The notes under the pieces are model-generated. The model made no database searches. It had not been told where the DNA came from and saw only the letters and a program-made list of their open reading frames with translations. Both the position numbers and the translations under genes were made by a program. A stretch of DNA of 60,000 bases. It comes from Apostichopus japonicus (lineage: Eukaryota > Echinodermata > Holothuroidea > Aspidochirotida > Stichopodidae). Shown here piece after piece: positions 11,208 through 22,374 of this stretch (position 1 is the first letter of the stretch; each line of letters opens with the position of its first letter). Location of the stretch: NCBI RefSeq assembly GCF_037975245.1, contig NC_092576.1:6927501-6987500 (forward strand), read 5' to 3'.

Positions 11208-11334
11208 CTTCTGACTCTTTTTTTACACTTCCACAGCCATCGGTCACAGTGTCTTCGAAGTTACCCGTTTTATCGTTAGCCGTGTTATCTACCGCATTAC
11301 TAGAAGATTGATGTAATAGCCTGTACTGGGAACA
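11208..11334 (-). CDS. Gene A exon 3: short acidic/polar linker
   Basis: 127 nt between a TTTCTCAG acceptor and an AGAAG/GTATAG donor. It is phase 0 at entry and leaves one base. It encodes about 42 residues beginning CSQYRLLHQSSS and ending VKKESEG. It contains only one copy of the ending that is amplified five-fold in gene C. Confidence 0.7.
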
Positions 11335-11494
11335 CTGAGAAATAAGAAAGCGAGGTTCATGTTTCTTTATTTTTGTTGCCTGCTTCAGTGAAAAGATGTG
11401 TGTTCTTACAGAAAGTCAAGTTTGTGCTACCTATTGATTTGAAAGCCGAATGTGATATACACCCCTCTCTGTTCAAAAGTATAGTAATTACTTG

Positions 11495-11690
11495 GCGTGT
11501 ACTAGACTTAAATTATAACGTAAATATGCCACAGAATACAGCACTTTGCGTCTAAAATGTTTTTAATATGTTTTTTTTTTTTGAGGGGGGAGGGAGGGAG
11601 GAGGACCCTCAGACCTCCCTACAAAGCAGTCCGTTTCATTACTCAGCATCATAACTGTTTTTTTTCCCTGGGTCCACCCCTAACGGGGAT
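11495..11690. repeat. Dispersed repeat with G-rich tract
   Basis: CTTAAATTATAACGTAAATATGCC followed by GAATACAGCACTTTGCGTCTAAAATG and a GGGAGGGAGGAGGACCCTCAGACC tract. Within intron 2 of the gene it recurs in unit C (27600-27790) and diverged in unit B (58160-58350). Related fragments occur outside the units at 20760-20905 and 21005-21110, so it is a dispersed element that predates the duplications. The family is not recognised. Confidence 0.5.
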
Positions 11691-11793
11691 ATTAAGTAAA
11701 ATTGGTATATTTATATAAATATAAGAATGTCTACGAAAGATCCTTCCGTATAAAGCTGAATAAACTAGTATAGATTAAGGCTATGTGACCTAC

Positions 11794-11969
11794 CTCTAAT
11801 GCATGTGTCACCATCTTTCTCGCTTGATGCAGGGACTTTGTCTTTTCGTCAATGGTCTTTCTTAATTTATATCTTCTCATAACCTGGTATTTTTTCAAGC
11901 GGGGTCCACTGACAGCTTTCAATAACTCCTCCAATATTGTTTGTGTATACTGTATGGCATTTAACAATC
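11794..11969 (-). CDS. Gene A exon 2: second helical segment
   Basis: 176 nt, acceptor ATAAAG, donor GAG/GTAGGT. It enters in phase 1 and leaves in phase 0. It encodes about 58 residues, predicted helical, including RLKKYQVMRRYKLRKTIDEK and KSLHQARKMVTHALE. It is strongly basic in the middle and nearly identical to the exon of gene C. Confidence 0.75.
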
Positions 11970-12239
11970 CTTTATAAATAATTATTGAAGATAAATAAAT
12001 TAAATATAATGACAACAAAATAAAGGGTATTCCACATAGAACGTAAAACATTTCACAACGTCACTGGACTTTCGCAGGATAACGCTTATACGCATAACAT
12101 TTATAAAGAAGGGAGGGGGAGGGGGAGGGGGGTGGGGGCAGGCGCGATCTTTAATGAAGAACAAAGTCTTTGGGAAGAGGAAGGCCAATCATGGAATCCC
12201 CTTAGGGAAAATAATTTTATGTTATAATCCATACATTAC

Positions 12240-12469
12240 CTCGTTCAGAATTCCTTGAGTCAGTGTTACTATTAATGCTGTCACTCAAATCTATGTGAAT
12301 TTGTTCCATAATACGTAATTCCTGGCAAAGAGTCTCACATTCTTGTCCCTGATTGTTGTACAATGCCTGCCGGACGTCAGATATCCATGATTTAATCTGT
12401 TCACACAAACTTATGACAGATGATACGGTACTGATCATTTCGGCCATTCTGTATACTTGGCGGAGCTCC
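12240..12469 (-). CDS. Gene A exon 1: first helical segment, acceptor lost
   Basis: 230 nt with an intact donor (ACGAG/GTAATG). At the upstream boundary the expected CAG is CGG, so normal splicing to an earlier exon would fail. An ATG at 12447-12445 (MAEMISTVSS) has A at -3 and G at +4 and could serve as a start. The frame is also open upstream (ELRQVYR), which is conserved in all three paralogs and hints at an earlier coding exon that I could not identify. Confidence 0.65.
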
Positions 12470-12772
12470 CCGAAAATTAAACTGAAATGTTGAAAGAACA
12501 ATATCGTACAATTCATAACAATTTCTAATGGCTTCAACCTGAATAATTATCCGTAACGTCGGTAGTTATTCAATATTAGTTTCTTGTATATTCTGTGCCA
12601 AAATGAGTAAAACAGTCAAACATGCAGCCAGTCCTCTGTTAACCGCGTTTAAAGACTTAACTGAACTGAAAAATGGCAAATTGAACGCAAAATACCAAGA
12701 CTACAGAAGAGTTTTTTCCTTTTCTTAATGCATGCTGTAAGAAACCACTTCTTACATTTTTAAGCTTAGAAA

Positions 12773-13528
<756 letters not shown>

Positions 13529-15600
13529 TAGAAAGAGAGAATATATTGAATTTATAACTTACAGCAGACTGGGTCACAATTTATCCCTTAGTTGACAACG
13601 ACAGGTCGTTACAAATAGTCCTTCAAATTGAATGATAGAGTCACCCGATTTACACAGCACGATCCAGATTTTACTGTGGTACAAAGCATTAAGATGTACA
13701 GTACTTACTGTATTCTTTGCGTGTATCATGTGCAGTAATACACTATCAATGTACTTTGTATTGCATGTTTAAACACTATCCGGATTTTGTAAACAAAAAT
13801 GATAAATTATGTAAAAATCACAATCCCGTTCATGCATTAACTTGTTAATTGTTAAAAGGGTCACATCAAAATGTTTCAGGCATTCCAGGTTATAAATTCG
13901 TGTAGAGGAACTGTTGAAACCAAGGGTGAGGTAACAGAGGTGATGGTGGTATTGGTGGGGTGGGGGGGGGGGGGAATAAGAGGTTCAAACCCATCTGTAA
14001 TAGGTTTGGTGATAATATAGTTAATGATGTTTTATTGAAGGTAATTATTACAATTTGAAATGGTAAGGGGGCTTCGACAAAGACAATTTCACGAGGATGT
14101 TAATATATTTTATTCAGTTTACATTAAATAAGTGTTCCTCTAAAGTTTCCTATTTAGTCAGTTTCAGTGCGTTATATTTACTAAATGTAAAGCTTATATC
14201 CATCCATCCATTCATTCATTCAAACACCAAACTAAAAATGGTGATAGCAAAATGATCCCAATTGTTGAAAATAAAAACCATATGCCATATTTGACTATTT
14301 CGCAATTTTGAGTTGAGAAATTTCATAAATAAATTAAGAAATATTACAATCCAAAATTAAAAAAAAAATCTCATGCGAGGATAAAGTAGGTCAAAATACA
14401 GTTTTGCTTTAATTACTTCTTTAAACATGATTTGAATAAGTTTACAACTGTGGCGAACTAATTTGAAAGCTGCAGGATGACACACCAATTTTGGACGTAA
14501 ACAATGTGCGTTAGAGTCAATCGGTTGGTGTTTAGCCATGATAGAACATGTTTCAGTTTGCTCCATGTATAATGGTATTAAACGTATCAGCTTCAAGTGT
14601 CCAGAAAACTAAAACAAGATATTGGTAATAAAATGAAAATGGAAACACGAACTGCTAGTATTTCTCTTTCAACAGTCACAGTCTCACTTTTACAATGTAT
14701 ACCGCGTACCTTAACAATTTATACCGCGTACCTTAAAATGTAAAGGAAGTCATTTCAAATAAGAAGAGGAGATTTCGCTTGCTTATTTGAAAGTGTCATG
14801 TTGTTTCACAGAATGGTAGTGTGTACTAGTATTGTTTCATTGTTGTCTTGCAAACCTGGACGAATCATAATACCATGATATGTCACGTGATGTGACAGTT
14901 ACTAATAAATAATATGTGACTACTACTGTCACCGTAAAGTGGAAATAATAATACAAATGTCCGTTTTTGCTGCCTCCTTAATTTCCGAAACATTATAGTC
15001 TGCTTTAATATAGTAGTTATTAGAACAGATCTATACCACTCTAGTCAAACTCGGGGTCTCGAACCCTTTTTGAGGTATCCCCATCCCCTCCCACAAATTA
15101 TTGATAAGGCCTAAACATCAATATAATTTAACGATATTCGCAAAAGTCCAAAATCCGAAATGAGCAAGCATATGTATTGAGTTAACGGTGCGCTGAAAAC
15201 CCTTGTCGGACTCCATGGAAGTTTGCATAAATACAGCATGGTATCCGTTATGTGATCGTTTTTACGAGGTAAATTGATCATATATGGTTCTGTATGTTAA
15301 CAACCGGAATTTTACAAGATTGTTAAGGCAAGGGTCACTTCGCACACATTCGTATCAGTTTGTTATTAGATAACACGAGGACAATGCAAAGCGGATGTCA
15401 ATGATTGCCATAAAACAACTCATAAAAAATATTAAAAACAAAATGCCCGAATGGTACGATTAGATTAGAGCAAAGGTTACTACTTTGGATCTACTTGACT
15501 ATGTATCTATCTTCGCCGCACTTGGAAACTTTGGTCATTTTTCAGTGCGTTATATTTTTCTTTATCAAAAGCTTATATCCATCAACCCAAGCATGCATGC
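13529..15600. repeat. Repeat module M (first copy, unit A)
   Basis: Non-coding sequence homologous to 31660-34040 in unit C. The part from 14205 to 15080 is duplicated again at 16420-17660, on the far side of the ATCC/CCCT array, so the module is itself tandem. This copy lacks about 420 bp (the equivalent of 16970-17390). At 13661-13735 it carries half of a foldback element whose palindromic version is in intron 3 of gene B. Confidence 0.7.
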
Positions 15601-16425
15601 ATCCATGTATCCATGCATCCATCCATCCATCCATCCATCCATCCATCCATCCATCCATCCATCCATCCATCCATCCATCCATCCATCCATCCATCCATCC
15701 ATCCATCCATCCATCCATCCATCCATCCATCCATCCATCCATCCATCCATCCATCCATCCATCCATCCATCCATCCATCCATCCATCCATCCATCCATCC
15801 ATCCATCCCTCCCTCCCTCCCTCCCTCCCTCCCTCCCTCCCTCCCTCCCTCCCTCCCTCCCTCCCTCCCTCCCTCCCTCCCTCCCTCCCTCCCTCCCTCC
15901 CTCCCTCCCTCCCTCCCTCCCTCCCTCCCTCCCTCCCCTCCCTCCCTCCCTCCTCCCTCCCTCCCTCCCTCCCTCCCTCCCTCCCTCCCTCCCTCCCTCC
16001 CTCCCTCCCTCCCTCCCTCCCCTCCCTCCCTCCCTCCCTCCCTCCCTCCCTCCCTCCCCTCCTCCCTCCCTCCCTCCCTCCCTCCCTCCCTCCCTCCCTC
16101 CCTCCCTCCCTCCCTCCCTCCCTCCCTCCCTCCCTCCCTCCCTCCCTCCCTCCCTCCCTCCCTCCCTCCCTCCCCTCCCTCCCTCCCTCCCTCCCTCCCT
16201 CCCTCCCTCCCTCCCTCCCTCCCTCCCTCCCTCCTCCCTCCTCCCTCCCTCCCTCCCTCCCTCCCTCCCTCCCTCCCTCCCTCCCTCCCTCCCCTCCCTC
16301 CCTCCCTCCCTCCCTCCCTCCCTCCCTCCCTCCCTCCCCTCCCTCCCTCCCTCCCTCCCTCCCTCCCTCCCTCCATCCATCCACCCATCCATACATCCAT
16401 CCATCCATACATACATCCATCCAAC
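15595..16425. repeat. (ATCC)n then (CCCT)n compound microsatellite
   Basis: About 210 bp of ATCC repeats pass abruptly into about 565 bp of CCCT repeats with a few one-base slips, then back to ATCC and ATAC variants. The orthologous array in unit C (34040-34634) is pure ATCC, so the CCCT block arose in this copy. All six-frame open frames here are repeat artefacts. Confidence 0.97.
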
Positions 16426-17670
16426 ACCAAATAAATATGATGATAGCAAAAGGATCCCAATTGTTGAAAATAAAAACCACATGCCGTATTTTGACTATTT
16501 CGCAATTTTGAGTTGAGAAATTTCATAAATAAATTAAGAAATATTTTAATCCAAAAATAAAAACAATCTCATACGAGGATAATTTAGAAGTAGGTCAAAA
16601 TACAGTTTGCTTTATTTACTTCTTTTAAACATGATTTGAATAAGTTTACAACTGTGGCGAACTAATTTGAAAGCTGCAGGATCACACCAATTTTGGACGT
16701 AAAATATGTAACGTTTGAGTCAATCAGTTGGTGTTTAGCCATGACAGAACATGTTTTAGTTTGCTTCATGTATAATGGTATTAAACGTATCAGCTTGAAG
16801 TGTCCAGAAAACTAAAACAAGATATAGGAAGTCAAATAAAAATGGAAACACGAACTGCTAGTATTTCTCTTTCAACAGTCACAGTCTCCCTTTTACAATA
16901 TATACCACGTACCTTAAAATGTTAAGGAAGTCACTTCAAATAAAAAGAGGAGATATCGCTTGCTAATTTGAAAGTTCGCAGCACTGTTTGATTTCCATGT
17001 GTCATTCATTGAATACACTAAAAATTCAAATGATGCTTGTTGAAAAATTCATGAAGAAAAGTTAAAGTAAAACCAAACAAATTAGTGACCTTTAACTGAA
17101 AGCAACGGTTCGAATTTGTTCGACATTTTCTTCCAAACCTATCAGGTATTGCTCAAACTAAGACCTTTGATTCACAACAGTATGACATCCTCTAGATTTC
17201 ATAAATACATGAAGGGTATATAGAAGAGCTAACCAATGAACCCATTCCAATCTCAACATTTTCTTGTTCAGACACTTTTCACACTTACTATTAAAATGAT
17301 TAAAACACGTGTAAAGACAGACTTGGAAACAGCACACCGTCACTTTTCACTGTTCCAAATGAAATTCATATTTGAGTTGATCTATTTTGTAAAATGATTC
17401 TTCACAGAATGTGTAGACTAGTATTGGTTTACTGTTGTCTCGTAATACCACGATATGTCACGTGATGTGACAGTTACTAATAACGAATATGTGACTACTA
17501 CTGTCACTGTACAGTCGAAATTATAATGCAAATTTCCGTTTTGTTAATTCCTTATTTTTCGAAACATTGTAGTCTGCTCTAATATAGTAGTTATTAGAAC
17601 AGATCTATACCAGTCTAGTCAAACTCGGGGTCTCGAACCCTTTTTAGGGTATCTCCCCTCCCTCCCACGA
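16426..17670. repeat. Repeat module M (second copy, unit A)
   Basis: Homologous to 34635-35890 in unit C and to 14205-15080 and 32330-33545. Starts just after the microsatellite with CACCAAATAAATATGATGATAGC and ends at the CCCTCCCTCCCACGA border, where homology to the other copies stops. No coding function is supported. Confidence 0.7.
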
Positions 17671-18184
17671 CGATTATCGTTATTGCTGGTACTAAAAGTG
17701 AACTTGAATATACGCTATTTTGCAAAATATAACACCATTTTGCCACTGGGCACATCATAAGAAGCCCTCCAAAGCGGTTGGGGATAACTACTCGCCGTAT
17801 GCACCTTCCTCATGTCACACCATTCGACACTGAAGAGATGAAGAAGGTGAAAATTGAGGGTCACAAGCAAGACGTTTCAATACCAGGTTTTTACACTGTC
17901 GCTCTAAATATTTCGATATATTTACGCCACTGACTCAGTATAGCCCTGAGAGTCAATATGACACACTATCTGGCGTGATTGGGGAACTACCACCAAATAT
18001 TGTTTCTGACCCAGGGCCCCAAAGGTATAAATCCAACCAGTAAAATCCTTAAAATGTCCATTGCATCTTCGGCATAAAAAAAAACAAGAAAAGAAAGTAT
18101 TATTGTTATCAGTACTCAAAGTAAAGTAAAGCAGGCATTAAACATAAATATTTTACAAAATGGTGTAAGACCCTGATAGTCATG
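17671..18184. other. Spacer, nothing recognised
   Basis: Unique within the window. A 65-codon open frame on the minus strand has no recognisable motif. Confidence 0.4.
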
Positions 18185-18690
18185 AGTAAAACAAATAATA
18201 CAATTCCGAGCATATATCAGTACATTGTATATGCTACGGTAGTTACAGCTGAGAAGGACTATGTCCATGGGGATAATATTTCTTTCTCTAAGTATTTTGT
18301 TACAATGCTTTAAATGCCGGTTATGATAAATTGGGCGCTTGAACGTGAACAGACCCGTTCACGTGCAGAGCCGTAATGCATAAACTACGGGTAATCCTAA
18401 TGAAAAGTTCGAGGCAGAAAACTGCCAAAAACAAAACGATACTAAGCAGTGGCTTGTGGAATCTTGCTAAAAACTTCGTTACTAACCTTTGTCGCTCGAA
18501 AACGGCAGGATTCCCGTAAAAAAACCGCAGTAAAGAAGAAGACAAAAACGGAATTATAACACCCTTTGTTTACCACAGCGTGGTAAACTAGAAAGGAAGT
18601 GACAGGGTGCTGTGACAGGTATATATAGCGGAAGTCACCGAGGGCGCAGTGAAAAAGTTATACCAGTGACGCTTTGGTATAGATTAGAAA
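18185..18690. repeat. Dispersed repeat R1 (copy 1)
   Basis: About 500 bp aligned by eye with 46500-47020. Shared words include GGCGCTTGAACGTGAACAGACC, CTCTAAGTATTTTGTTACAATG and GTCACCGAGGGCGC. Both copies end next to a TA microsatellite. No coding region or inverted termini are seen. It could be a SINE, a MITE or a solo terminal repeat. Confidence 0.6.
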
Positions 18691-18775
18691 AGTGCGTTAT
18701 TGCAGTAGGAGCTGGTAAGAGAAGTAAAATCGTATAAGCCTGGCCACAACTAGCAATACATAAACTTATATATAG

Positions 18776-18797
18776 TATATAAATATATATATAAACT

Positions 18798-18851
<54 letters not shown>

Positions 18852-18855
18852 TTAT
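18776..18855. repeat. (TA)n microsatellite
   Basis: Interrupted then pure TA run immediately after dispersed repeat R1, as at the second copy. Confidence 0.9.
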
Positions 18856-20520
18856 ATATCTTATGTTGGATCCATCAATCCTTCCTTTTGCAGTGAATAG
18901 CGTCATGCAATCATTGTACTTGCCGTGTTGGCAATTTACGAGAACATACGGATGTTATTCCACTCATTACGGATGATAAAACTTTTAACATTATCATATG
19001 TTGGTATTACAAGTAGTCTCATAGCTAAACATAGAAAAACATAGCAAAGTACGTCGGTTACGACAACTCTTTTGCCTAACTAATACCTTATTAGTCTCAC
19101 GCAAATATATTTCACAACCATTTCGCCTAACATACGCCAGCGGTCACATTTGTCATATATATAGCGTCAAACTCCAGAGCGAAACTCCGAAGGGAGTTTG
19201 TGAGAGAAAGGTGAACTGAAATATGCACATAATTTGCTTTAAGCCTTTGTAGTCAAATAAGACAGTCTTAAGAGGACAAGCAAATGAGGTACTATGATGA
19301 AAAAATCTTGCGGCCTGTTATAATTCATAGTTTCTCCTCATATTATGTTAAAGATAGTTATAAGTTATGATCATAAGATCGAATAGTCTTGTTGCAGTTC
19401 ACAAGAAGAAATGGAGTTACACACGATTAGTATGTTGTCGTTCCTGGGTGCAAATCAAGTACAGACATAGAGATTACTCTACAACAAACTGCTTGCTTGT
19501 TTCAACCAAAGTGTATTCTGATCCTGTATACATGAGACCTTTGCAAAGTAACTTCTGTCATCGTTTCAATAACATTTCATTGAAATTAGGAGAATTTGAA
19601 TATAAAAATAAAACTACACCAAATAAAAGATGGCGCTACATGACTACTCAACAATCGGTTTCAATGAAAAGTCTCTAAATAAAGGCGGTGAGTAATTGAC
19701 GATCAGCTCATGACAAAATCCAAGTAATTGTTTATTGTGTTCAGTTAAGATCTTATTTTGTATAATACAGGTTATCATAAATTAGGGCAAAGTACGAACT
19801 CGGTGTGATACGTACTAGAGGTGGCTTTCTCATCTTATCTGCAGGAATTGTTAAAAACAAATGTAAAATTTATTGAATAAATGTAGCCTATATACACATA
19901 ATGTCAGTGTTAGCTACGTACATGGTCATAACATCAGGCTGAACAGTAATCATTAGAGCGAAATTGATACGAAAATGTAATTACGTACTGCAGGCTAACT
20001 ACAATTGCCACCTATGTGCACTGGTCACATCTTCAATGTAGGTCTGTTTTCTGTACAATTATAATGAAACACAAACACAGCAAATTAAAACAAACTAACG
20101 AATAGAAACACAGCAAATTAAAACAAACTAACGAATAGAAACAGCACTTGACATATTCAATCTTACAAATATCTAGTATTTAATAAATGTAATAATCACG
20201 ATCATTATGATAGATAAATTCTGTCTCTTCACTTCCACAAAATACATTATGTAAGTTATAAAGTTGATTATGTCATCTATCTATTCGTGGGAAACCATTA
20301 TTTATTTGGCAATGAGTACTAAACCAAGAATGAAAGTATTATTACTAAGTAGCTTATCACCTAATGACCTCTCAACAATAGTTCCCCGAGTATGAGTTTC
20401 TGTTTGCCAACTATCAATACCAGTTTTGTTTAGACTGGGTTCTCGAAAGGGGTTCAGGTTAGGATTTATACACAGTACAAAAAGGTGTAAATCTATTTTG
20501 TTAAATCAGTTACTTCGATC
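18856..20520. other. Spacer, nothing recognised
   Basis: About 1.7 kb of AT-rich DNA without a convincing exon. A 103-codon plus-strand frame at 19367-19678 lacks recognisable domains. A 33-bp direct duplication containing ACACAGCAAATTAAAAC lies at about 20075-20140. Confidence 0.4.
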
Positions 20521-20650
20521 CAGTGGCGTGCGCAAGTGGAGGGGTGCGATGGGTCCAGGTGTGAGAGGGGGGTGGGTTGTGGGTTTTGAAGGGGGGGGGA
20601 AGTCACCCACCTTCAAAATTCACTCGAAGTAAATAGTTCTTTCGGGGCAC
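20521..20650. mobile_element. Possible end of a DNA transposon or dispersed repeat
   Basis: Begins CAGTGGCGTGCGCAAG and runs into G-rich sequence, resembling transposon ends that start CAGTGGCG. No matching opposite end or target duplication was located, so the call is weak. Confidence 0.25.
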
Positions 20651-21759
20651 ATTTGTATTAAGCTTTGGTAGAATTAGACCACTACTACCGAATGTTCACC
20701 ACTCATGCTGGTTTTACCACATTACACAAAGTAATTAATAGCGTAACATTCCACTTAAAGCCAGTTATATAGATCTAAGTTATAGTCTAAATATGCTGCA
20801 GAATACACTACTTAACTTCTACTTGTACTTTTTTCTGGGAGAGGACCCCCTCTTTCAGCCCCCGTACACGAGAGCCAGATGCATTGACCCCACCGCAGCA
20901 CCCATCCCATATGAAATACTTAACCAGCCTCTGACACTCCCATAAAGATTCACTTACTAATTCTTTCTTATTATTTATCATAGCCAACTTTTACCTTTTA
21001 GGATTCTAATATGGACCTAAATTATGATCTTAATTCGCCTCAGAATGCACCTGTAGACGTCAAATCGTTTTCTCATAGGGGAGGATCCGTAGATCCCTTT
21101 TATATGAATCGGCTTTAAAGACCCAAAGGCAGCACCAGATCCATTATAAAATCCTTCCTTCGCCTTTGTCCTTCCATAAAAGTTCAGCCCCTATCTAATC
21201 AGTGGCGAAAATGTTGAATATCCCCACCTTTGAAATATTTTGTACTCTACTGGCTTTGAAGTCCTTGTCAAAAATACAGCCTACACTAAGTTTAAATATT
21301 CTTAGTGACATAAAGAGAAAACGTTTGGTTAACTAAAGCGATATCAGCCCGAGACAAATGAACCTGATGAGATAAAATATCACTAATCAATCTATGTATT
21401 TAACACAGCTCAAATACTTAGCAAATACTAATAATGTATTTCGTTAAATTTACATCTTAAATTCCAATTATTATCTGACACCTCGCCATTGGTCGAGAGG
21501 TTTGACGGGTGTAATGCTGCAATAACTAGAGTATTGTCAAATATTCAGACAATCTTGATCCCATAGGGTTATCAATATGTATATTTTCTGACGTGTCGTT
21601 GCTCACACATGAATAGACCGGTTCATCGCTATCGATTGTGTCATCACCATCGTCGTCATTGGACTAGAGGGAACACAATTTTACATGGAAATATCATTAT
21701 AAGACAGATTGCTTCATCAACAATTTCGAAAATATATATGAAATGGTTTACATCATTAC
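20651..21759. other. Spacer with two fragments of the G-rich dispersed repeat
   Basis: The fragments at 20760-20905 and 21005-21110 resemble the intronic repeat of units A, B and C. No gene is recognised. Homology with unit A begins near 21760. Confidence 0.4.
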
Positions 21760-22374
21760 GTTATTGTGTTCTTCTACCAAAATTGGAGACAAATTTCTGC
21801 AAAATTGCAACATTTCACAATATTACAAAGATGAACTCATTATATCATATAGAAAATCGTGCGGGGTAAGGGGGATGGGGGTGGTGAGGGAAATCACAAT
21901 CATGTCGAATGTGAAACGCTTTTACAAAACAGTTTCCTTGACCACTTCAGGATCAGACCTTAATTTGTTTTACTATTATATTACTCTAGTACTCTCAACT
22001 TAGGAATCTGATCCGAGCATGTTTGCATCAATACTACAATTGTGTTTCTCAATCGATGGATCAGACCCAGATTAGTAATACTACTGTTCTATTCGTGACC
22101 AATAAGGGACAAGGGTTGGGTATGTTTGTCCTAAAACCCGAAGTTTTTTTTTACATTTTACAGGATCACTCCATAATTGTGTCTTCGATCCTCCAGGAGG
22201 GGATTTTCGTCTGCTGTACATATTAGGCCGACGAACTGATCGTAGGAAAATCACTCGAATGACAACTGGACTCGACAAAAACGACCAAAAAAAAATCTTT
22301 TTGGGAAAATCTTATTCAGCTGTATTACATATCAAATCTCATAAAGCATATTGTTATTACTTAGAAAAATGTGT

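Larger units (their letters stand above)
9767..12469 (-). pseudogene. Gene A: helical-linker-propeller paralog, probably inactivated
   Basis: Four exons on the minus strand (12240-12469, 11208-11334, 11794-11969 and 9767-10625, transcribed from high to low coordinates) with the same phases as its paralogs. It encodes an alpha-helical N-terminus, a short linker and an NHL-like propeller. Two lesions are visible. A one-base deletion near 10058-10062 in exon 4 (ACAGTGCAAGTCGG versus ACAGTGTAAAGTCGG in unit C) shifts the frame, so the product stops early after DFSNRL. The AG that precedes exon 1 in units B and C is GG here. Everything else, including the last 86 codons beyond the deletion, is still open, so inactivation is recent or the deletion is an assembly error. 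Product function is unknown. Confidence 0.7.

Noticed and set aside
10753-11311. Several overlapping plus-strand frames in the purine-rich intron
   Set aside because: The T-poor minisatellite lacks stop codons on one strand; composition explains all of them.
15485-16526. 300-residue frames of IHPS/LPPS or WMDG/REGG repeats, and the like at 33942-34697
   Set aside because: Tetranucleotide arrays read open in all frames; not conserved between units except as repeat.
17158-17343. A 61-codon Cys-rich minus-strand frame also open at 33105-33290 and 35368-35553
   Set aside because: Open in three module copies, but most differences among the copies change the amino acid, with no bias to silent sites. 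This fits non-coding DNA that happens to lack stops.
19367-19678. 103-codon plus-strand frame
   Set aside because: No domain, no splice context and no second copy in the window.
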